Of a DNA stretch of 64,000 nucleotides, positions 41,733 to 50,954 are shown in pieces. Position 1 is the stretch's first letter; every line of letters begins with the position of its first letter. Under the pieces are notes generated by a model. The model did no database searches and had not been told where the DNA came from. It was given only the letters and a program-made list of their open reading frames with translations. The DNA comes from Microcaldota archaeon (GTDB taxonomy: Archaea > Micrarchaeota > Micrarchaeia > Micrarchaeales > CABMGC01): NCBI GenBank assembly GCA_028867135.1, contig JAGWGW010000002.1:1-64000 (forward strand), written 5' to 3'. The translations under genes were made by a program, and so were the position numbers.

Positions 41733-43484
41733 ATGAGGGTTTCAGGCTTAGCCGCACCGTTTCTGGTTCTTGTATTGTCACTCGGAATCTCGAACGCCTG
41801 GACCCTGCAACAGGGTTATTCCGTCCAGTATGCGCTCAATGTATCGGTGCCGTCAACGATAGCCATAGGCTACAATGTAAGCAACATTGCCGTTTTGTCA
41901 GTGATGTCATCATCGCAGTATGGCTCATACCTGAACGGGTCCAGCGTCTATCCATTATACAACAGCACCGTCTCCGGTCAGGACATCAAGACGATCAGCT
42001 TGCCAGCCGGTTCGTACTACGCTATCCTCGATGCCAAATACGCTACCATCAACTATTCGTACAGCGCATTTGCAGCCCCTGCCGGCAGCATTCAAAGCAT
42101 ACTTGTCAATACCAAATACAGTCTTCCCCTGGACCTGCAGAATTACAGCGATATAAACCTAAGCTTTGTCAGCGATCATCCGCTAAAAGTCTATCTTCCA
42201 GGCGGCTATAACTATACGATAAATGGGTCTGTTCTATATTGGAATTTCCACGAGAACAGGGGACAGAACTATATCAACTTTACCTCCCTGCAGGCGACAA
42301 GGGTGTTTTTATTACTGAACGCCACGCCTGCCATAATCGACCCCCTTAGATACAACATGACAAACTTTACAAATCCCCAGCCAATCGGGATCGCCAGCTA
42401 TGGACTCTACAACTACTCAGGACAATTCACCCCGTACCAGATAAACACCACGGAGATAGAAGGGACCGCTAACATTACCGAAATATCTGCTTATAACGCA
42501 ATGCCTCCGGTGAACGTATCGAAATACGGGGCCAGCCTGCAGTTGAACGCCTTGATGAACATCGAATCAAATGGAAAGAGGTACACTTATTGGCTGCAAA
42601 ACATCATGTCATTGAACACCAGCAACATGTCCTACTATATATACGACAACGTATGGAACTACAGCGGCAGCAGGGCCAACATTTCAAATTCGACTTTATC
42701 TGGCAACGGCTGGATCTCAAGCACTTCAGTAATAGACAACGGAGGAGCGGTCTATGAGCAGGAATTCTATGGTTCCCCAATTCATGCGCGTCTTTATACC
42801 TATCCGCTATATTTCTCGCCGATCATAAAGATAGGATATAAACTAGGCAATCCGATAGTGTCATTCGGCTACTACTCGGCACTGGGAACCTACTACTATG
42901 ACAATGTATCATTCAATATTCCGTCGGATAATGCCTACATCCTGATGACACCGTACTACGAAACCCCATCCGGGAACCTCTATGATATAGAATTCGTCTT
43001 CGGAGGGGAGAACAGTGGAGAGATTACCAATTTTGGGCAACTCAACGCAACAATCCAAGCCTATTACTATGACAACGGCACAATGAAACCTCTACAGTCT
43101 GTCTATACCTTCGGAAGCGATACTGCAGAAGCTGCCACGAACCTCAGAACTCTTCCGAGCCCTAGAGGTGCGCTCGTTACCACGGGCACGCCGAACTACA
43201 CCCGCATATTGTATTCCCAAAACAGAATTACGGTTTCCACCACAACAACAATGTCTAGCACGGTTCCCACAACCTCGTTGTCGGTGAACCAAACAACAGT
43301 GCCAACATACAGCACAACGACAATTCCACAGAACAATCCCTCTTCAAACGACCTGTTGATAGGAATCGTCGCCCTCGTCGTGATAGGCGGCTTTGCAATT
43401 GCCGTAATCTACCTGGTATTAAGGGGCATGATATCTGCTGCTAAAAAAGGAAAGGGCGGTAGAAGAGGCATGAAGATACAGTAA
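41733..43484 (+). CDS. secreted surface protein with Thr-rich stalk and C-terminal anchor
   Basis: 583 residues. A Sec-type signal peptide (VSGLAAPFLVLVLSLGISNA), a long beta-rich domain of about 480 residues with very many Asn, Ser, Tyr and N-x-S/T sites, a Thr/Ser/Pro stalk (about 500-540, TTTTMSSTVPTTSL) and a C-terminal membrane helix (LLIGIVALVVIGGFAIAVIYL) followed by basic residues. This is the layout of archaeal surface or S-layer-associated glycoproteins. It is less GC-rich than its neighbours. Start is ATG 41733; a TTG two codons upstream is less likely. No specific function. Confidence 0.75.
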   Translation: MRVSGLAAPFLVLVLSLGISNAWTLQQGYSVQYALNVSVPSTIAIGYNVSNIAVLSVMSSSQYGSYLNGSSVYPLYNSTVSGQDIKTISLPAGSYYAILDAKYATINYSYSAFAAPAGSIQSILVNTKYSLPLDLQNYSDINLSFVSDHPLKVYLPGGYNYTINGSVLYWNFHENRGQNYINFTSLQATRVFLLLNATPAIIDPLRYNMTNFTNPQPIGIASYGLYNYSGQFTPYQINTTEIEGTANITEISAYNAMPPVNVSKYGASLQLNALMNIESNGKRYTYWLQNIMSLNTSNMSYYIYDNVWNYSGSRANISNSTLSGNGWISSTSVIDNGGAVYEQEFYGSPIHARLYTYPLYFSPIIKIGYKLGNPIVSFGYYSALGTYYYDNVSFNIPSDNAYILMTPYYETPSGNLYDIEFVFGGENSGEITNFGQLNATIQAYYYDNGTMKPLQSVYTFGSDTAEAATNLRTLPSPRGALVTTGTPNYTRILYSQNRITVSTTTTMSSTVPTTSLSVNQTTVPTYSTTTIPQNNPSSNDLLIGIVALVVIGGFAIAVIYLVLRGMISAAKKGKGGRRGMKIQ

Positions 43485-43497
43485 GACTGGGAAATGC

Positions 43498-43571
43498 GGG
43501 CATGACGGGATTTGAACCCGCAACCAACGGCTCCGCAAGCCGACGTGCTATCCAAGTTGCACCACATGCCC
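43498..43571 (-). tRNA. tRNA-Arg(GCG), no intron
   Basis: 74 nt. Acceptor GGGCATG/CATGCCC, D stem GTGC/GCAC, anticodon stem TCGGC/GCCGT with T-T at 27:43, loop TTGCGGA giving anticodon GCG, T-arm GCGGG-TTCAAAT-CCCGT. Discriminator G, as for tRNA-Arg(CCT) in this window. CCA is not encoded. Confidence 0.93.
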
Positions 43572-43643
43572 AGCTACATATCTTTTTATATATTGTTATT
43601 TAATAGCTTAATACTTGTCATTGGTTTTAACAATAGTGAGCAT

Positions 43644-43811
43644 ATGGCAGATAACCCTGGAAAGATTTGCGTTTCATGCGGGAGGCTTACGAACCAGTAT
43701 GTGGAGTTCAGGTGCCCGAGCTGCAGCGAAGGCGACATGATAAGGTGCTACAGCTGCAGGGAGAAGCACACGAGGTACAGATGCACGAAGTGCGAGTTCG
43801 AGGGACCGTAA
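43644..43811 (+). CDS. small double zinc-ribbon protein (HVO_2753-like)
   Basis: 55 residues with four CxxC knuckles: CVSC, CPSC, CYSC and CTKC (RLTNQYVEFRCPSC, YRCTKCEFEGP). This matches the archaeal family of tiny zinc-finger putative RNA-binding proteins that commonly lies directly upstream of aEF1-beta. Its stop codon overlaps the aEF1-beta ATG by one base, so the two are translationally coupled. Confidence 0.88.
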   Translation: MADNPGKICVSCGRLTNQYVEFRCPSCSEGDMIRCYSCREKHTRYRCTKCEFEGP

Positions 43812-44050
43812 TGGGAATGGTCGCGACCGTCTTCAAGGTCTATTCTGACGATACGGAGGGCACTGCGAAGGCGATTAAGGAAAAGCTGTCTCCAAAGTCT
43901 CTGCAGTTGATGGAGATCGCGTTCGGGATCAAGGTCATAAAGGTCATGTTCGTCCACGAGGATTCTGAGGGCAGCAACATATTCGAGGACAGGCTCAGGA
44001 ACATAGAAGGGGTCAAGGAGGTCGAAGTCGAGGACGAAACCCTCCTGTAA
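43811..44050 (+). CDS. ef1b: elongation factor 1-beta (GDP/GTP exchange factor for aEF1A)
   Basis: 79 residues; archaeal forms are about 90. Ferredoxin-like alpha/beta fold: VATVFKVYSDDTEGTAKAIK, IAFGIKVIKVMFVHEDSEGS, NIEGVKEVEVEDETLL. Promotes nucleotide exchange on aEF1A during translation. Coupled to the preceding zinc-ribbon gene by a one-base overlap. Confidence 0.93.
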   Translation: MGMVATVFKVYSDDTEGTAKAIKEKLSPKSLQLMEIAFGIKVIKVMFVHEDSEGSNIFEDRLRNIEGVKEVEVEDETLL

Positions 44051-44109
44051 CTGCTCATCCTACAGAGGAATTATATTGTTTTTCAGGCATAGGATAGTGT
44101 TTCCTTTGC

Positions 44110-46419
44110 GTGATTAAAGTGATAAAATCCATAGAGCTTGTTAACTGGAAGACGCATGGCTCTACAAGGCTCAATTTCGCCAGGGGCACCAACCTCCTCA
44201 TAGGCCAGATGGGAGCGGGCAAGAGCTCCATAATGGATGCGATATCGTTCGCGCTCTTCGGCACGTTCCCGTCGATGAGCAGGGGCAGCGTCGGCGGCCT
44301 CATAAGGAACAAGCCGTCGCAGAAACGCGAGGCGAAGATAAGGCTGGAATTCACAAACGGTGACGATGAATACGCTGTCGAGAGAAGGCTGACGCTCGAC
44401 GGCCCATCCTCAGCTGAGCTCAAGAGGAACGGCTCGTACCTACAATCGCAGCCGAAAAGGGTTACCGAGGAGATAGAAAGGATACTGAGGATAGACTATG
44501 ACCTTTTCTCCAAGGCGATATACGCAGAACAGAACGGCCTAGATTATTTCCTCAACATAGACCCTAGGGAGAGGAAGAGGAAGATAGACGGGTTCCTTGG
44601 CTTGGACAGGTTCGTAAATGCATTGGAGAACACCAAGGCTACGATGAACGACCTGAACAGGACTGCCTCTTCTGACGAGCAGATCGCCGAGGGTTTCGAT
44701 GTCAAGCAGCTAAACGAGCAGCTAGGTGCAATTGCAGCTGAGCTTGAGGGGTACAGGAAGACGAACAGCGAGGCCAAGGAGAGGAAAAAGGACGTGGAGA
44801 AGGAAAAGGATGCTGTGGAGAGGGAGCTCAAGGCCTCCAAAGAGATGTACGACAAGAGGATGAAGCTCGACAAGCAGATACAGGAAATGGGAGGAAGGCT
44901 CTCCGCGCTTAAGCATGAGATAGGGGAGATAAAGAAGAAAGGGCTGATGGGTAAGGAGGAACTGGATGCTGGGATCAGGAAGGCTGAGAAGCAGTTGAAG
45001 GCATTGGTAGATGACGAGAAAGAGATGGGAGAAAGGCTGCTCAGTGCGCAAGGCGTAAAGGCAAAGCTGGAAGGAGACCTTGCAAGGGCCAGGAAGGACC
45101 TTTCGGAGATGGAACGCCTGAAGAAGGAGATACACGGAAAGGACATAGACGAGTTCAGGAAGAGGCATGAGGCACTTGCGAAGGAGATTGAAGAGGCTGT
45201 GAAGGAGTCTGCATCCTCGATGGCCATGAAGGAAGAGAAGGAGAGGGCGCTTGCGGAATTGAAGAAGCATATAAGCAAATGCCCCGTATGCGAGAGGGAT
45301 CTTGACGAAGGACTCAAGCAGAAGCTGACGCAGAAGAACATGAAGGAGATAGCGAGCATGAGGAAGAGGATCGACGAGCTCAAGAGCATGGACGGCTCCA
45401 AAAGGAAGGAGCGGGACTCGATTTCAGAACAATTGAAGAAAATGGAGATCTCGTCTGACAAGCTCAAGGACTATGAGGGTATAGAAGGTAGGCTGAAAGA
45501 GATAGAGGGCAGCATCACCAAGTCTGCGAAGGATTCCGAGTCTGCAAAGAGCGGGCATGAAGCGGCCAAGGAGCGCGTGCTTAAGGCCAGAGACAGCATA
45601 GCCTCGCTCAGGTCATCCAGGGAAACCGTTGAGAGGGGGGAGGCGTATGCGGCTGAGGCTAAACGCATTGATAAGGAGATATCCGACAGGAGGGCAGAGC
45701 AGCAGGGGATAGACGTCAGCCAGGAGAGGCTTGACGCGCTGCAGGCCGATTTCTCGGATAGGAGCTCGATGCTGAGCAAGATCAACGCGGAGATAGAGTC
45801 CAATTCGAGATACATGTCGGACAAGGAGAAGCAGATCGAGGGCAAGAGGGTTGAGATAGCGAAGGTCGAGAGGATATATGAGACCATAAAGAAGAAGAAA
45901 AGGATCGTGGAGGAGCTCGCGAAGTTCAGGAGTTCGCTTGAGGAGACGCAGGTCGTGCTCAGGAGCAGGCTTGTCGGCTCGGTCAACGAGATAATGCACG
46001 AGATATGGCCGCAGATATACCCTTATGGCGATTATACAAGCATAATGCTGGATGCTACTGACAACGATTACGTGCTCAAGCTGAGATCTGTAGTCGACAA
46101 TGAGGAGATATGGCAGGAGGTGGAGGCGATAGCCAGCGGCGGCGAGAGGAGCACCGCATGCCTTACCATGAGGATAGCGATAGCCCTGGTCCTTGTGCCA
46201 AACCTGAAGTGGCTGATCCTCGACGAACCGACCCACAACATCGACAGGGAGGGGATAGCAAAGTTCGTCGAGGTGCTCAACGATGCAATCCCTAAGATAA
46301 TCGACCAGACGTTCATAATAACGCATGACGAGGCGCTGAAGCAGGTCAGCAACGCCAAGATATACATGCTTAACAGGAACAAGGACGAGCATCAGGAGAC
46401 AGGCGTAATAGAGCTTTGA
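44110..46419 (+). CDS. rad50: DNA double-strand break repair ATPase Rad50
   Basis: 769 residues, somewhat short (archaeal Rad50 is about 850-900). Walker A is LLIGQMGAGKSSIMDAISFA, the Q-loop and head are followed by long charged coiled coils, and the zinc hook CPVC is at about residues 391-394. The C-terminal head has the ABC signature ASGGERSTACLTMRIA and Walker B WLILDEPTHNID. Shortened coiled coils explain the length. GTG start at 44110. mre11, herA and nurA, usual partners, are not adjacent. Confidence 0.95.
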   Translation: MIKVIKSIELVNWKTHGSTRLNFARGTNLLIGQMGAGKSSIMDAISFALFGTFPSMSRGSVGGLIRNKPSQKREAKIRLEFTNGDDEYAVERRLTLDGPSSAELKRNGSYLQSQPKRVTEEIERILRIDYDLFSKAIYAEQNGLDYFLNIDPRERKRKIDGFLGLDRFVNALENTKATMNDLNRTASSDEQIAEGFDVKQLNEQLGAIAAELEGYRKTNSEAKERKKDVEKEKDAVERELKASKEMYDKRMKLDKQIQEMGGRLSALKHEIGEIKKKGLMGKEELDAGIRKAEKQLKALVDDEKEMGERLLSAQGVKAKLEGDLARARKDLSEMERLKKEIHGKDIDEFRKRHEALAKEIEEAVKESASSMAMKEEKERALAELKKHISKCPVCERDLDEGLKQKLTQKNMKEIASMRKRIDELKSMDGSKRKERDSISEQLKKMEISSDKLKDYEGIEGRLKEIEGSITKSAKDSESAKSGHEAAKERVLKARDSIASLRSSRETVERGEAYAAEAKRIDKEISDRRAEQQGIDVSQERLDALQADFSDRSSMLSKINAEIESNSRYMSDKEKQIEGKRVEIAKVERIYETIKKKKRIVEELAKFRSSLEETQVVLRSRLVGSVNEIMHEIWPQIYPYGDYTSIMLDATDNDYVLKLRSVVDNEEIWQEVEAIASGGERSTACLTMRIAIALVLVPNLKWLILDEPTHNIDREGIAKFVEVLNDAIPKIIDQTFIITHDEALKQVSNAKIYMLNRNKDEHQETGVIEL

Positions 46420-46471
46420 CCATTGCGATGCGCCGTCTGAAGCCCCAGCCTTTGGCCGGATGAGGAGAAGA

Positions 46472-46702
46472 TCAACTTTGCTTTGACTTTCTTACAATAA
46501 AATAGGCTAAGCCGCTTGTTACCCAAGCAATCACAAGTCCGACTCCAACTCCTCGGAAGTATGCGTTTCCTGTGAGATGTCCTGCTAAAAGCATTATCAC
46601 GCTGACAATAAACTCTAATAGAATGAGCATTAGTATGAGAGACGCATAGGTCACGCTCCTCCGCCACATCTCCATACGACTTCTTTTATCCGTATTCTTC
46701 AA
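46472..46702 (-). CDS. small two-helix membrane protein
   Basis: 76 residues. A basic head (MKNTDKRSRMEMWRRS) is followed by two hydrophobic segments (YASLILMLILLEFIVSVIML and GVGVGLVIAWVTSGLAYFIV) and a basic tail KSKQS, so both ends are probably cytoplasmic. No family recognised. Lower GC than the neighbours. Lies between rad50 and ftsZ, convergent to rad50. Coding status is moderate. Confidence 0.5.
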   Translation of the reverse strand: MKNTDKRSRMEMWRRSVTYASLILMLILLEFIVSVIMLLAGHLTGNAYFRGVGVGLVIAWVTSGLAYFIVRKSKQS

Positions 46703-46747
46703 CTCTTAACCATGTTTTGAAATGCCCAGTTCTTTAGGATGAGTCCT

Positions 46748-47791
46748 TTATATCATTCCGAAGCCCAGATTGCTGCCCTGCGGCTCCTCTTCCTTGCCCA
46801 CTATCGACGATCCCTTTACCCCTGTGAATATAGCTATCACCTCTACCTTGCCTGCGTAATCCCTGTCGAGCCTTGCGCCCCAGATAACCTCGGCGTTCGG
46901 AGCCGAGCTTGCCGTGAGCTTCTCGCCTATCTGGTTCGCATCGCCTAATGTAAGGTCCGGTCCTCCTGTTATGTGAAGCAGCACCCCTTTCGCGTCGCTG
47001 TAATCAACATCGAGCAGCTTGTTCCTGAGCGTATCCTGCACAACCTCCTCTACCCTGTTTGATCCGTGCGCAGAGCCTACGCTTATCATTGCGAGCCCTC
47101 CCCTGTTCATGATGCTCCTTACGTCCGCGAAGTCGAGGTTGATCAGGCTGGGCTGCGTGATCGCCTCTGTTATGCCGCGTACGGCCTTTGCGGTTATCTC
47201 GTCGGCAATCGCAAACGTCTTCTCTATTGGAAGGTTTGGATACACCTGCACGAGCTTCTGGTTGTCTATTATTATGAGCGTGTCGACCTGCTCCCTCAGC
47301 CTCTTTATCCCCTTTCTTGCAGTCTCGAGCCTTACCCTCTCGAGCGAGAAAGGTATAGTTACCACGCCTATGACTATCGCGCCGTTCTCCCTAGCTATCC
47401 TTCCCACTATCGGCGCCGCGCCTGTTCCCGTTCCGCCTCCCATTCCTGCTGTGAGAAAGACCATGTTCAGGTCCTTTATCAGAATCTCTATCTCGTGGCT
47501 TGACATCTCAGCCGCTTTCTCCCCTATCTCCGGGTATCCGCCAGCGCCCAATCCGTGTGTCAGCGTCTTTCCCAGCATAAGCTTCGTTATGTTGGGAGGT
47601 ATCATGTTTATCTGCTTCGCATCTGTATTGAACGCAAAAAGGCTAGCCCCTCTTACGTCAAGTCTTCCCAGCCTCTCGACCGTGTTGTTTCCTCCTCCTC
47701 CGACTCCAACAACCCCTATCCTGGGTTTGAAGGCCTCAAAATCGCTTGCGTCAAAATTAGCGTTCTTTATCGTGTCGCCGTACATGCACAT
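46748..47791 (-). CDS. ftsZ: cell division GTPase FtsZ
   Basis: 347 residues. Tubulin-like GTPase that forms the division ring. GVVGVGGGGNNTVERLG, the tubulin signature MGGGTGTGAAPIVGRIA and the T7-loop region NLDFADVRSIMNRGG are conserved. The C-terminus is short, with a terminal QGSNLGFGMI. ATG 47791 (MCMYGDT) follows a GAGGG ribosome-binding-like run; ATG 47785 is an alternative. A minus-strand AT-rich box near 47816-47826 is shared with the divergent pilin-like gene. Confidence 0.95.
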   Translation of the reverse strand: MCMYGDTIKNANFDASDFEAFKPRIGVVGVGGGGNNTVERLGRLDVRGASLFAFNTDAKQINMIPPNITKLMLGKTLTHGLGAGGYPEIGEKAAEMSSHEIEILIKDLNMVFLTAGMGGGTGTGAAPIVGRIARENGAIVIGVVTIPFSLERVRLETARKGIKRLREQVDTLIIIDNQKLVQVYPNLPIEKTFAIADEITAKAVRGITEAITQPSLINLDFADVRSIMNRGGLAMISVGSAHGSNRVEEVVQDTLRNKLLDVDYSDAKGVLLHITGGPDLTLGDANQIGEKLTASSAPNAEVIWGARLDRDYAGKVEVIAIFTGVKGSSIVGKEEEPQGSNLGFGMI

Positions 47792-47858
47792 CCCTCTGAT
47801 TAATGACGCATGGCAATAATAAATATCTTTGCAAAAAAGCACATATAGTGGAAATGAC

Positions 47859-48713
47859 ATGGGAGAGCTGAAAAACGCAAAGTCGCAGTCTGCGATGGAG
47901 TACCTGATGACCTATGGATGGGCGATACTCGCAATCGCCATTGTGATGGTTTCGTTGTATTCGTTGGGTATCTTCAACCTGGGCAACTTGGCGCCTACTG
48001 CAACTCCGGGCTCCTGCCAGGTGATAAGGACCGCTGCGCAGACGAGCCTTGCAGGGCAATGCAACAACCTGATTCCGAAGTACGTCGGACAGTTCAACGG
48101 TGGCTACATTACAACAGGTGCAACGGGTTTTCCTAAGGGTAATGCCGATATATCCATGTTTGCATGGATAAATGAACGGCAAGCCACCTCTTATCCTAAT
48201 GTAGCCTATATAACTGGCTCTGGAACGAGTGCCCAGATAAATACGAATAATGCGACTTCATCGACACTTAACCCAAGAATGTGTACCGCTGGATATTGCT
48301 GGATAGATTCTAGGATATTTACAACGAACCAGTGGGCTATGCTAGGTTTCACCTATTCAGCTAGCACAGGCAATGTGATCATCTATTTAAATGGGGTTGG
48401 AGGGAGTCCCTTAACAGGTGGCGGGCAAAACTTCCAAACAACGTCATTTAGTATAGGCGCAGGTCCGCGTTTCTTCAATGGTTCAATCGCTAATGTCCAA
48501 GTTTACAATATCTCATTAGACAATGCCACTGTAAAGGCGCTCTACCGGGAAGGGATAGGCGGTGCGCCGATAGATCTCCAGCATATTGTCGGATGGTGGC
48601 CTCTCAACGGCAATGCCAATGACTACTCTGGCAACAATAATCAGGGAACAGTTACTAATCCTGTAGTCTGGAACGCGAACTGGCAGAGCGGATATACATC
48701 CCCTGCCTCCTGA
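47859..48713 (+). CDS. type IV pilin-like protein with LamG domain (copy A)
   Basis: 284 residues. The class III prepilin signal KSQSAMEYLMTYGWAILAIA gives a pilin-type first helix for membrane anchoring and assembly after PibD-like cleavage. A conserved segment to about 75 (SCQVIRTAAQTSLAGQC) leads into a LamG/concanavalin-like domain (DISMFAWINERQ, NVIIYLNGVGG, SIANVQVYNISLDNATVKAL), and the end reads VGWWPLNGNANDYSGNNNQG. Such proteins are surface adhesins. A homologue with the same ends and a different centre is at 63122. ATG 47859. Confidence 0.82.
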   Translation: MGELKNAKSQSAMEYLMTYGWAILAIAIVMVSLYSLGIFNLGNLAPTATPGSCQVIRTAAQTSLAGQCNNLIPKYVGQFNGGYITTGATGFPKGNADISMFAWINERQATSYPNVAYITGSGTSAQINTNNATSSTLNPRMCTAGYCWIDSRIFTTNQWAMLGFTYSASTGNVIIYLNGVGGSPLTGGGQNFQTTSFSIGAGPRFFNGSIANVQVYNISLDNATVKALYREGIGGAPIDLQHIVGWWPLNGNANDYSGNNNQGTVTNPVVWNANWQSGYTSPAS

Positions 48714-48755
48714 CGAAAAGACAAAATTTATCTATTCCTAACGCATACGTTTATC

Positions 48756-50480
48756 ATGATGAATTCGAAGATTGCAGAGATCTTTGAGGAAATCGCTGAC
48801 ATGCTCGAGCTTGACGAGGTTGACAGGAAATTCGAGGTCCTTGCTTATAGGAAGGCTGCACAGACAATCGAGGGATTGCAGGAGCCTGTGGAGGATGTAT
48901 ACGCCAGGGGAGGGTTGGAGGCGCTGCAGGAGCTGCCTGGAATAGGGAAGTCGACGAGCTCGCACATCGAGGAGTACATCAAAACCGGACGCATCAAGAA
49001 ATACGATGAGCTGAAGAAAAAGTTCCCGGTAGACTTCAACACCCTCACGAAGATTCCCGGATTGGGAGCCAAGAAAGCAGCAAAACTCTTCGTTACACTC
49101 AAGGTGAAGGATATTGATGATTTGAAGAAGGCACTTGAGAGGCACAAGATAAAGGACCTTGAAGGATTCGGGGAGAGGAGCGAGGAGGTCATACTGAAAG
49201 GGGTGCAGCAGTACGAATCAAGCAAGGGCAGGATGCTCCTCGGAAGGGCGCTGCCTGAGGCAGAAAGGATAATCAAGAAGATAAAGGACTCGGGGCTCGT
49301 GCACGAGGTTGTCATAGGAGGGTCGACAAGGAGAAGGAAGGAGACTGTTGGCGATCTGGACATATTGGTGACATCGGACAAGCCGGAGAAGGTCATGGAC
49401 TTCATCTCGAAGATGCATGAAGTCGAGAGCGTAGCGCTGAAAGGGCCCACCAAGACAACTGTAAGGCTGATGATAGGGCTGAGCTGCGATGTAAGGGTTG
49501 TCGAGGATGACAGCTTCGGCGCTGCGCTGCAGTACTTCACTGGAAACAAGGAGCACAACGTCAGGATGCGCGAGATTGCGATAGGCAAAGGTCTCAAACT
49601 AAACGAGTACGGACTGTTCGACAAGAAGGACAGGAACATATCGAAGGACGGTGAGGAGGATATCTACAAGAAGCTGGGGCTCGACTGGATGCCCCCCGAG
49701 ATGCGCGAGAATCGCGGGGAGATAGAGCTTGCGATGAAGCACAAGCTTCCCAAGCTTATAGAGCTTGATGAGATAAAAGGGGACCTGCACACGCACACCA
49801 TTGCAAGCGACGGCTCGTACAGCATAGTGGAGATGGCTACAGCGGCCAAGAAGCTGGGAAGGGAATACATAGGCATAAGCGACCACAGCAAGAGCGAGTA
49901 CATTGCGCGCGGGATGGACGACAGGAAGTTCGTGAAACACCTGTCTGATATAGACAAGGCGAACGATGCGGTGCAGGGAATAAGGATTCTGAAGGGCGCA
50001 GAGATCGACATACTCAAGGACGGCTCGCTTGACCTGTCTGGCAAGACCATGGAGCTGATGGACTACACGCTTGCAAGCATACACACAAACCTTTCGATGC
50101 CTAAGGAGGAGATGACGAAGAGGATAATAGCGGCTTTCGATTCAGGCTATGTCGACATATGGGCGCACCCGACAGACAGGCTGATAAACGCCAGGGGGCC
50201 GATAAGCGTGGACTTTGACAGGGTGTTCGAGGCTGCAGAGAGGAACAATGTTGTTATGGAGATCGACAGCTTTCCGGACAGGCTGGATCTCAGCGACGAG
50301 AACATATTCAAGGCCAGGAAGTACAAGCTCAGGTTCTGCATAGACACGGACTCGCATTCCACAGAGCATCTCTCGTTCATGAGATTCGGGATCGGCATCG
50401 CGAGGAGGGGATGGCTTACAAAGGAGGATGTCGTAAACACGATGAACGCCAAGGAGCTGCTATCGTTCCTAGGGAAATGA
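48756..50480 (+). CDS. polX: DNA polymerase X with PHP domain (PolX)
   Basis: 574 residues. Domain order: helical 8-kDa-like and HhH region (LPGIGKSTSSHIEEYIKTG; IPGLGAKKAAKLF), nucleotidyltransferase palm with GGSTRRRKETVGDLDILVTS (metal Asps), thumb, then PHP phosphoesterase domain from about 340 (GDLHTHTIASDGSYS, ISDHSKSEY, IDTDSHS). PolX acts in base-excision and gap repair; the PHP domain provides 3'-5' nuclease activity. Starts ATG-ATG, either usable. Its neighbour rad50 is also a repair gene but is separate. Confidence 0.95.
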   Translation: MMNSKIAEIFEEIADMLELDEVDRKFEVLAYRKAAQTIEGLQEPVEDVYARGGLEALQELPGIGKSTSSHIEEYIKTGRIKKYDELKKKFPVDFNTLTKIPGLGAKKAAKLFVTLKVKDIDDLKKALERHKIKDLEGFGERSEEVILKGVQQYESSKGRMLLGRALPEAERIIKKIKDSGLVHEVVIGGSTRRRKETVGDLDILVTSDKPEKVMDFISKMHEVESVALKGPTKTTVRLMIGLSCDVRVVEDDSFGAALQYFTGNKEHNVRMREIAIGKGLKLNEYGLFDKKDRNISKDGEEDIYKKLGLDWMPPEMRENRGEIELAMKHKLPKLIELDEIKGDLHTHTIASDGSYSIVEMATAAKKLGREYIGISDHSKSEYIARGMDDRKFVKHLSDIDKANDAVQGIRILKGAEIDILKDGSLDLSGKTMELMDYTLASIHTNLSMPKEEMTKRIIAAFDSGYVDIWAHPTDRLINARGPISVDFDRVFEAAERNNVVMEIDSFPDRLDLSDENIFKARKYKLRFCIDTDSHSTEHLSFMRFGIGIARRGWLTKEDVVNTMNAKELLSFLGK

Positions 50481-50525
50481 GGGCTCAGAACAAGGTATAT
50501 AAGCCTTGTCGCAAAATTCCTAATC

Positions 50526-50954
50526 ATGGACTTGAAGGGCATCGAGAGGAGGGCTGCACTTTTCTCCATCGTGGTATTCGTAGTCGCAGCTGCGGCATTG
50601 GCAGTAGGCTCGCAGTACATACTTTCCAATTACGGCACGGCGCAGCAGCAGCTGTATAGGGGCGGAGTCATAACAACATGGAGCACGACGGTATCGACAA
50701 CGCTCAGCAGCATCTCCACAAAGACCACGACGTTCACGACCACTACAAGGACTACAACGATAAATTGCGGCTCCGCATTCTGCTGGGGCAGCTCTGGCAC
50801 GCAGCCGAATTCCTCCTATTGCCCTAAGGGCTGCTCGCCGAGGCTTATAGGCACGTGCGGCAACGCGAACAAGTACCAGTGCTTCACAACAACCGCATCC
50901 ACGACATCGACTGCGACTACAAGCAGCGTCAAGACAACCGCAAAAGCGGCCTAG
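50526..50954 (+). CDS. small Thr-rich secreted or membrane-anchored protein
   Basis: 142 residues. One N-terminal membrane helix ([20 protein letters not shown]), then a Thr/Ser stretch ([20 protein letters not shown]), a Cys-rich knot of six cysteines in [11 protein letters not shown] ... [15 protein letters not shown] ... YQC, and a Thr-rich tail. The Cys pattern suggests disulfides outside the cell and the Thr runs suggest O-glycosylation. Function unknown. Its end overlaps the convergent gdh stop by 4 bases. Confidence 0.65.
   Translation: MDLKGIERRAALFSIVVFVVAAAALAVGSQYILSNYGTAQQQLYRGGVITTWSTTVSTTLSSISTKTTTFTTTTRTTTINCGSAFCWGSSGTQPNSSYCPKGCSPRLIGTCGNANKYQCFTTTASTTSTATTSSVKTTAKAA

Noticed and set aside
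43498..43571. Reading this tRNA as tRNA-Ala(TGC)
   Set aside because: Loop register with five-base stem TCGGC/GCCGT puts T33 before GCG. The acceptor also lacks the G3-U70 pair required for tRNA-Ala.
44544..45467. Ser/Phe-rich open frame of 307 codons antisense to rad50
   Set aside because: This is the complement of a Glu/Lys-rich coiled coil, which produces long Ser/Phe/Leu shadows.
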